Source: Chloroflexota bacterium (GTDB taxonomy: Bacteria; Chloroflexota; Anaerolineae; UBA4142; SHND01). Taken from it: a DNA stretch of 45,722 bases. Each line of letters begins with the position of its first letter. Positions within the stretch are counted from its first letter, which is position 1. The DNA lies in assembly GCA_016209205.1 (NCBI GenBank), contig JACQWQ010000070.1:1-45722 (forward strand), in the 5' to 3' direction. This document shows, one piece after another, positions 40,899 through 45,722 of this stretch. Under the pieces are notes generated by a model. That model was not told the origin of the DNA. It did no database searches and saw only the letters and a program-made list of their open reading frames with translations. The position numbers and the translations under genes were made by a program.

Positions 40899-41405
40899 AT
40901 GACCAGGACATTCAAAGTAGTGATCGCGGTGGGGAGCCTGCTCTTCCTCGCGTTCTTTATTGCAGGTAGTACGCGCGCGTCCGACGAACCCCAGATCATC
41001 CACGTGACGCTGCAAGACGATCAAGTGAAACTGTCCCAGTTCGTGGTCACGCCGGGCAGGGTGGTCAAGTTCGTCATCACCAACCAAGGAGCACTCTCGC
41101 ATCAGTTCGTCGTCCAACCTTTCGCCAGCGCGGGCGCGTCGAAAGTTGAGGACGCGCCGGTCATCGCGGCGGGCACCACGTGGACGATTCAATACACCCT
41201 CAGCCCGGGTATCTATCGCGTTGCCTGTAGTTTGCGGGATCACGCCGAGAAGGGAATGGTCAACGTGCTGGCTGCCGACGTCGCCCGTCCGCTCACGATC
41301 CCGATGAATATGGAGTTCGTTCTCCCGATCCTTGCGCTGGTTCTCGGCAGTGCTTACATCATAGGCGACAGTCTGGGGTTGCGCCTGACGCGAGTGGAAG
41401 GGTAA
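40899..41405 (+). CDS. Membrane-anchored cupredoxin (type 1 copper) protein
   Basis: A 168-residue exported protein: signal peptide 1-27, cupredoxin domain with ligands His68 (ALSHQFVV), Cys110, His115 and Met120 (VACSLRDHAEKGM), and a C-terminal hydrophobic helix at about 140-157. This is a blue-copper electron carrier or copper-binding domain held on the outer face of the membrane. GAGGAGGACC is before the ATG. It is the first gene after the terminator and precedes the Fe-S/NrfD/cytochrome genes; it may take electrons from that complex. Confidence 0.88.
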   Translation: MTRTFKVVIAVGSLLFLAFFIAGSTRASDEPQIIHVTLQDDQVKLSQFVVTPGRVVKFVITNQGALSHQFVVQPFASAGASKVEDAPVIAAGTTWTIQYTLSPGIYRVACSLRDHAEKGMVNVLAADVARPLTIPMNMEFVLPILALVLGSAYIIGDSLGLRLTRVEG

Positions 41406-41409
41406 GTGA

Positions 41410-41473
41410 TGACACGTCGTCACGCAAAACTCTGGTAGAGCTGTACTCAGCAAGTCGGCGTGACGACGTGTCA
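41410..41473. repeat. Inverted-repeat element with perfect 16-bp arms
   Basis: TGACACGTCGTCACGC (41410-41425) and GCGTGACGACGTGTCA (41458-41473) are exact reverse complements, 32 bases apart. It sits between the cupredoxin stop and the next ATG. Same general design as the element at 7831 but a different sequence. Confidence 0.85.
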
Positions 41474-41500
41474 GATGTGTACAGGCGGAAGGCGAAAAGT

Positions 41501-41839
41501 ATGGATGCACCGCGGGTGTTTCTGATCTGCGTGAATCGGTTGGTGTGCGAGGCGATGAACATCCTGCTGCGCCGCGAAGGCATCGAAGTTGTTGCCGTAG
41601 AGCTGAATCCAGAGCAGGCGCTGGAAAAGGCGCGCGCCTTCCATCCTAACATCATCCTGCTGGAAAGCGCCGACGACGCCACGGATTTGGAGATTGCCCT
41701 GGGGCGCCTGGTTCACGAGAACCGCGGACTGCGGCTCATCAGTCTAAACTCGCGCAAGAACGAAATCAGCATTTACTGCCGACAGCAGAGACCGATTACT
41801 CGCACGCAAGACCTATTTGAGGCGATTTGCCATGACTGA
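41501..41839 (+). CDS. Degenerate receiver-like protein
   Basis: A 112-residue protein with the fold pattern of a response-regulator receiver (VFLICVNRLVCEAMNILLRR, a helix, NIILLESADDATD, GLRLISLNSRKNE) but no output domain. The acidic pair after the first strand is missing (CVN where DD is expected) and the phospho-acceptor position reads E-S in LLES, so normal phosphorylation is unlikely. The ATG at 41501 follows GGAAGGCG; a GTG at 41468 lies inside the inverted repeat and is rejected. It overlaps the Fe-S protein gene by 8 bases, so it is probably a partner or a small regulator of that complex. Function not known. Confidence 0.6.
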   Translation: MDAPRVFLICVNRLVCEAMNILLRREGIEVVAVELNPEQALEKARAFHPNIILLESADDATDLEIALGRLVHENRGLRLISLNSRKNEISIYCRQQRPITRTQDLFEAICHD

Positions 41840-42728
41840 AAACAAGATTTCGCGACGCACCTTCCTCAAATTATTCGCGCTGAGCGGCGTAGCGCTGGGC
41901 GGCGTGGGCAGTTGGCTGGCTCAACTCCTGCGGGCGGCGCCGCCAGCGTCGGACGGCGGAGCCGCCACCTTCCCAGCCTTTACTGCTGACGCGAGCACCA
42001 CCGGCCGCTTGGTTCGCGCTCCAGCGGCCAGCCCGCCCGCGGCTCCATCGTCGGCTGCGGCGGCTGCGCCGCGCCGCCGTTGGGTGATGGTGATTGACCT
42101 CGCCAAATGCGACGGCTGCAAAGAATGTACCAATGCCTGCAATGCGATGCACTTTGTCCCGCCCGGTCAGGAGTGGATCAAAGTCTTTGAGAATCGCGAC
42201 AATGAGGTGGCGGGCGCGTATTGGTTTCCGCGGCCGTGTATGCAGTGCGACAATACGCCCTGCGCCAAAGTGTGTCCGGTCGGCGCAACCTCCAAACGCG
42301 AAGATGGAATCGTCTTGATTGATCAGGAGCGCTGCATCGGCTGCCGCTACTGCATCGCCGCGTGTCCCTACCAATCGCGCTTTTTCAATTGGAGCGAGCC
42401 GCCGCACACGCCCGCAGAGCTCGCGCAGCCCTATTCGGTCGAGTGGAATTATCCGCACCGCAAAGGGGTCGTCGAAAAATGTCTCTTTTGCCCGGCGCTC
42501 GCGCGCGAAGGCAAACTGCCGGCGTGCGCGGCGGCCTGCCGGATGGACGCGATCTATTTCGGCGATCAACTGGAAGACGCCGTGACAAATCACGCCGGCG
42601 AGACAGTCTCCTTCACGCAGTTGATCCGCGAGAAGGGTGGGTTCCGGTATATGGAGGACTTGGGCACCGAGCCGCGGGTGTGGTACCTCCCCCCGCGCGA
42701 CCGCGTGTATCCCGCGCCAAAGGGGTAA
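41832..42728 (+). CDS. TAT-exported 4Fe-4S ferredoxin-type electron-transfer subunit (NrfC/PsrB class)
   Basis: A 298-residue protein. The twin-arginine signal is SRRTFLKLFALSGVALGG (from residue 7), followed by an Ala/Pro linker. Cluster motifs in order: CDGCKECTNAC, CMQCDNTPCAKVCP, CIGCRYCIAACP and CLFCPALAREGKLPACAAAC, giving four [4Fe-4S] sites. Such subunits pass electrons between a catalytic or cytochrome part and the NrfD quinone-binding subunit. It is on the outer side of the membrane. The next gene encodes NrfD, 23 bases on. No molybdopterin catalytic subunit is present in the window. Confidence 0.93.
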   Translation: MTENKISRRTFLKLFALSGVALGGVGSWLAQLLRAAPPASDGGAATFPAFTADASTTGRLVRAPAASPPAAPSSAAAAAPRRRWVMVIDLAKCDGCKECTNACNAMHFVPPGQEWIKVFENRDNEVAGAYWFPRPCMQCDNTPCAKVCPVGATSKREDGIVLIDQERCIGCRYCIAACPYQSRFFNWSEPPHTPAELAQPYSVEWNYPHRKGVVEKCLFCPALAREGKLPACAAACRMDAIYFGDQLEDAVTNHAGETVSFTQLIREKGGFRYMEDLGTEPRVWYLPPRDRVYPAPKG

Positions 42729-42751
42729 TTTCTCTACTTGACGGAGGCACT

Positions 42752-44362
42752 ATGTTTCGCCAATCTTCGCGTAAAGACATTCTGTTTGAACCGCTCAGGT
42801 CCACGGGCATTGGCTTTTACGCGTTCGTCGTGCTGCTGCTCGCCGTGATCGCGTGGGGCGCGTACGCCTACTACCTTCAATTGCGCGATGGCCTCGTGGT
42901 CACTGGCTTGCGCGACTATGTCTTTTGGGGCATCTACATGACCAATTTCGTTTTCTTTATCGGCATCAGCCACGCCGGCACACTCATCTCTGCCATTCTC
43001 CGCGTCACGCGCGCCGGGTGGCGCCGCCCCATCACGCGGATGGCTGAAGCGATTACCGTCTTTGCGCTGATGATTGGCGCGCCGATGATCATTATTGATA
43101 TGGGACATCCCGAACGCATTTTGAATCTCTTGCTCTATGGCCGTCTCCAGTCGCCGATCCTCTGGGATTTGATTTCCATTACAACCTACCTTACCGGCAG
43201 TCTAATGTATCTCTACCTGCCGATGATTCCTGACCTCGCGCTGTGCCGCGATCGTTTAACCGACGCGCCGGCGTGGAAGCAATTCATGTACCGGGTCCTG
43301 GCGATGGGCTGGCATGGGGATGAGGAACAGAAACGCAAACTCGAACGCGGCGTGGCGATTATGGCGGTGTTGATTATCCCCATTGCGGTTTCGGTGCATA
43401 CCGTCGTGTCGTGGATTTTTGGAATGACCCTGCGCCCCGGTTGGCACAGCACGATTTTTGGGCCGTACTTTGTCGTCGGCGCGATTTTCTCCGGGATTGC
43501 TTCGATTCTGATCGCAATGGTCATCTTTCGCCGCGTGTATCATCTCGAAGCGTACCTGGAGGTCAAGCATTTCCGCAATCTGGGGCTGCTGCTGCTCGTG
43601 ATGGACTTGATCTATATCTACTTTACCCTGAGCGAATACCTGACGATGTTATATGGGAACGAACGCGCGGATCAAGCAGTGCTGCAAATGCTTTTCGGCG
43701 GTGATTTTGCGCTTCCGTTCTGGGCGATGGTCCTCGGCGGCTTTGTGCTGCCCGCGTTGATGCTCGCGCTGCCGAACCTCGTCAGGGCGCCGGCGCGCGC
43801 ACGGGCCCCGTTCCCCGTACTGCGTCCCGTCGCGGTGGCGGCTGCCGTCGCGGTGTTGGCGCTGATCACGTTTGCCCCGCGCACGAGTCCGACGGCTAGT
43901 CTCCAGGTCGCATCCCTCTTGCCGCTCTTGCGCCTATTCAGCATCGTCGCCGCGCTGGGTGGTTTGTTCTGGCTCGCGCTGCCGCTGATGCGCGCGCATC
44001 CCATCGCGACGGTCGTCACCGCGTCGGTTCTCGTCAACGCCGCAATGTGGCTCAAGCGCTACATCATCATCGTGCCGACTCTGTACAATCCGCGCATTCC
44101 GATTCAAAATGTGCCCTCTTGGGAGTGGGCGCACTATGCGCCAACCTGGGTGGAATGGTCTATTACGGCGGGCGCGTTCGCGGCGTTCATCCTTTTGTAC
44201 GCGCTGTTTTCGAAAATCTTCCCGATCGTTTCGATCTGGGAAACTTTTCAAGTTTCCCAAGAAACTTTAGTCTCCCATGAAACTTTAGTTTCCCAAGAAA
44301 CTTTAGAACATGCGCCAGCGCGCGTCGAGGCGCGCGCCGCCGAGGGAGGAGCAAATGTTTAG
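42752..44362 (+). CDS. NrfD/PsrC-type polytopic membrane subunit
   Basis: A 536-residue membrane protein with many helices, beginning FEPLRSTGIGFYAFVVLLLA and including YVFWGIYMTNFVFFIGISHAGTL, MIGAPMIIIDMGHPERILNL and AVSVHTVVSWIFGMTLRPGWHST, which are the quinol-site helices of the NrfD family. Length over 500 puts it in the ActC/QrcD-like, ten-helix group. CGGAGGC is before the ATG; the much longer open frame upstream, from 42362, is a shadow of the Fe-S gene. The C-terminal tail has three VS(Q/H)ETL repeats. Its end overlaps the cytochrome gene by 8 bases. With its neighbours it would oxidise or reduce quinol and pass electrons to the exterior. Confidence 0.92.
   Translation: MFRQSSRKDILFEPLRSTGIGFYAFVVLLLAVIAWGAYAYYLQLRDGLVVTGLRDYVFWGIYMTNFVFFIGISHAGTLISAILRVTRAGWRRPITRMAEAITVFALMIGAPMIIIDMGHPERILNLLLYGRLQSPILWDLISITTYLTGSLMYLYLPMIPDLALCRDRLTDAPAWKQFMYRVLAMGWHGDEEQKRKLERGVAIMAVLIIPIAVSVHTVVSWIFGMTLRPGWHSTIFGPYFVVGAIFSGIASILIAMVIFRRVYHLEAYLEVKHFRNLGLLLLVMDLIYIYFTLSEYLTMLYGNERADQAVLQMLFGGDFALPFWAMVLGGFVLPALMLALPNLVRAPARARAPFPVLRPVAVAAAVAVLALITFAPRTSPTASLQVASLLPLLRLFSIVAALGGLFWLALPLMRAHPIATVVTASVLVNAAMWLKRYIIIVPTLYNPRIPIQNVPSWEWAHYAPTWVEWSITAGAFAAFILLYALFSKIFPIVSIWETFQVSQETLVSHETLVSQETLEHAPARVEARAAEGGANV
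44240..44306 (+). repeat. 18-bp tandem repeat in the NrfD tail
   Basis: Units of 18 bases such as GAAACTTTAGTCTCCCAT (44261-44278) and GAAACTTTAGTTTCCCAA (44279-44296), with imperfect ends on both sides, encode VSQETL/VSHETL. Its A/T-rich composition differs from the rest of the gene, so it looks like a recent insertion of a repeat into the coding end. Confidence 0.85.
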
Positions 44363-45413
44363 GTGGCGGTCTGGACTCGCGATTTTGATCGGACTCGTCG
44401 TGCTCGTGACCTTTATGGCGCAACCGGTGCGCGCGGACGATCCCCCCGGCGCGAAACTCTATGCGACGTACTGTGCCGCTTGCCACGGCGCAGTGGGTCA
44501 GGGCGGTTTTGCCACCGCGATTGGCAGCGCCGAATATTTGAACACGCACGACGACGACGCGATCATCCAAGCCATTGGCGAGGGAATTAGCGCGCAAGGC
44601 ATGCCGGCGTGGAGCAAAGCCAAAGGCGGCAGCTTGAGCGACGACCAGATCGCGGATATTGTCGCGTATCTGCGCTCCCTCGCGGGGAGCGAGGGAGGTA
44701 CGTCCGCGCCGACCGCGACGCCATCGCCAACGACAAGCCTGCCCACCGCGATCGCGGCGTCACAATCAACGGCGAACGGCGCCGCGACTAGCGGCGCAAC
44801 GCTACCAGCGGCGCAACCGACTGCGACGCCATCGCCAACGGCAACCCGCGTCTGGGTTCAGACCCAACTAACGGTCGCGCAATCCACCAGCGCCGAAGGT
44901 GACACGGTTCTGACGGCGACGCTGAAAGATGATGCAGGTCATCCGGTTCAGGGGGTAGCCATCGCGTTTTCACGCGCCGCGCTGTTTGGCGTCGTCGATC
45001 TGGGGACCGTCAAGACGGACGCTAGTGGAATGGCTGCACTGGTGCTACCCGTGGCACCGAGCAATGGTGCGCCGCTAGTAGCGGCGCAAGTGATCGTGGC
45101 GTTCAAGGGAGAGAAAGGTTGGAACGCCAGCGAGGCTAAAATCGTGCTCGAACCGCGCGAGGTCGCAGCATCGTCCGCGGATTACAACGCTCGCCGCGTG
45201 TACCTGTCGCTGGACGAACCGCTGTTGCCACCGGAAGGCAGTTTGATTACACCGAATCCGCCCCTGCTGCCGACTGTAATTCTCGCGCTCGTGGTCGGCG
45301 GGGTGTGGGCGACGTATGGCTATGTGATGTATCAAGTGTTTGGAATTTGGAAACGTGGGCGGACGGCACCGCGCAAGAGCGTGTTGAGGATTAGCGGATC
45401 GGAGAGGAACTAA
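44355..45413 (+). CDS. Membrane-anchored cytochrome c with Ig-like domain
   Basis: A 352-residue exported protein: signal peptide about 1-27, class I cytochrome c with CAACH at 40-44 and the axial methionine in AQGMPAW, a Thr/Pro/Ala linker with two PTATPSP-type repeats, a bacterial Ig-like (invasin/Big) domain (TVAQSTSAEGDTVLTATLKD, AGHPVQGVAIAFSR), and a C-terminal helix (VILALVVGGVWATYGYVMYQVF) with a basic cytoplasmic tail. GAGGAGCAA lies before the ATG at 44355. It overlaps the nrfD-type gene and probably is the electron exit or entry subunit. A terminator-like hairpin follows. Confidence 0.92.
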   Translation: MFRWRSGLAILIGLVVLVTFMAQPVRADDPPGAKLYATYCAACHGAVGQGGFATAIGSAEYLNTHDDDAIIQAIGEGISAQGMPAWSKAKGGSLSDDQIADIVAYLRSLAGSEGGTSAPTATPSPTTSLPTAIAASQSTANGAATSGATLPAAQPTATPSPTATRVWVQTQLTVAQSTSAEGDTVLTATLKDDAGHPVQGVAIAFSRAALFGVVDLGTVKTDASGMAALVLPVAPSNGAPLVAAQVIVAFKGEKGWNASEAKIVLEPREVAASSADYNARRVYLSLDEPLLPPEGSLITPNPPLLPTVILALVVGGVWATYGYVMYQVFGIWKRGRTAPRKSVLRISGSERN

Positions 45414-45421
45414 GTTTCTGT

Positions 45422-45466
45422 CCAAATGGACTAGCGGGCATCGTCCGTTTGGCTCATTTTATTTTT
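45422..45466 (+). terminator. Predicted terminator after the cytochrome gene
   Basis: CCAAATGGAC (45422-45431) pairs with GTCCGTTTGG (45443-45452) with one mismatch, followed by TTTTATTTTT at 45457-45466. It ends the cupredoxin-to-cytochrome unit. Confidence 0.75.
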
Positions 45467-45661
45467 GGGGCGAAAGACCCTTCTCGGCACCGCGCGGCCG
45501 TGGCATATTAACATGTTGTGAGTTACTCGACTTTTGCGATGTGAAGGATGAACCATTTTTGAATTCACTGTTTCGGTGTTTTGCAAGCGCGCCCATCCAA
45601 GCGCGGTCAATGCAACCGCGTTCCAAGTTAACCGACCATTTTCACAAACCGTTTCAAACAC
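45467..45661. other. Intergenic end region with an uncertain minus-strand reading frame
   Basis: On the minus strand an open frame of 76 codons starts at 45661 (FETVCENGRLTWNAVALTAL, then GWARLQNTETVNSKMVHPS) and runs through the terminator to 45431. The first 60 residues look protein-like. It starts right after the partial gene below. I do not recognise it, and it may be part of an unknown small gene or of a repeat. Confidence 0.3.
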
Positions 45662-45722
45662 TCAAGCCTTCAACGCGTGCAGGATTTGGGTTGCGCTCTG
45701 CTCCTCCTTCACTTGTTTGTAA
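45662..45722 (-). CDS. C-terminal end of an unidentified leftward gene
   Basis: The frame open from the window edge on the minus strand reads YKQVKEEQSATQILHALKA and ends with TGA at 45664-45662. Helical, charged and coding-like. Too short to name. It is transcribed towards the cytochrome unit. Confidence 0.4.
   Translation of the reverse strand, partial: YKQVKEEQSATQILHALKA

Noticed and set aside
42362..42751. Upstream extension of the NrfD gene by 130 codons
   Set aside because: It lies over the Fe-S gene in another frame; there is a good ribosome site before ATG 42752 and the family starts there.

Overview
The window looks like chromosomal DNA from an anaerobic or facultative member of the Chloroflexota (Anaerolineae-like). 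This is an inference from high-GC coding rich in GCGC words, lipoproteins with long Pro/Thr/Ala linkers after an LAAC lipobox, several families of short inverted-repeat elements between genes, and the gene mix. No rRNA, tRNA or CRISPR array was seen.

Region 1 (1-9160): the end of a STAS-domain protein, then a branched-chain-type (Liv) ABC importer operon (livG, an acyl-CoA synthetase, livH, livM, livK, livF, a PaaK-like CoA ligase). Two ligases inside the operon suggest uptake of a carboxylic acid that is then activated with CoA. Three small inverted-repeat elements sit in its gaps.

Region 2 (9163-10610): a gene graveyard of truncated pieces on both strands: an FAD oxidoreductase N-terminus, an ethylbenzene-dehydrogenase-like domain, a RAMP-like tail and a sensor kinase N-terminus.

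Region 3 (10616-15390): a leftward operon with a PPi-type phosphofructokinase, a Cgl0159-type class I aldolase and a split UxaA/SuyAB-type lyase. It is divergent from a DeoR-family regulator. The 130-bp gap between them shows two good promoters and TGAGCA operator half-sites.

Region 4 (15398-33559): a rightward catabolic locus. It holds a beta-propeller protein, a complete sugar ABC importer (binding protein and two permeases), two repeats of a [NagB-like + UroD-like] gene pair, a Gfo/Idh/MocA oxidoreductase, an amidohydrolase and a LarA-like protein. Inserted at 18.18-22.64 kb is an island with different codon style: a D-2-hydroxyacid dehydrogenase, a cupin and a four-subunit 2-oxoacid:ferredoxin oxidoreductase. 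A broken copy of the binding-protein gene lies on its left edge and the intact copy on its right.

Region 5 (33605-36376): a family B DNA polymerase pseudogene cut in two by a segment carrying an intact corrinoid protein and a frameshifted D-lyxose isomerase, then a broken sensor kinase without its phospho-histidine.

Region 6 (36377-45722): two NarX/NarL-type two-component pairs. The first kinase is interrupted by a 60-bp insertion carrying a stop; the second has a periplasmic domain with two CxxCH haem sites. After a strong terminator come a cupredoxin, a degenerate receiver protein and a TAT-exported Fe-S protein, an NrfD membrane subunit and a membrane-anchored cytochrome c, which together look like a quinol-linked respiratory complex. 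The window ends with the tail of an unidentified leftward gene.

Best candidates for something undescribed: the DeoR-controlled PFK/aldolase/SuyAB-like operon with the neighbouring SlcC-like dehydrogenase (a possible sulfosugar or acid-sugar route), and the duplicated NagB-like/UroD-like pairs with altered active sites beside a sugar importer and a corrinoid protein.
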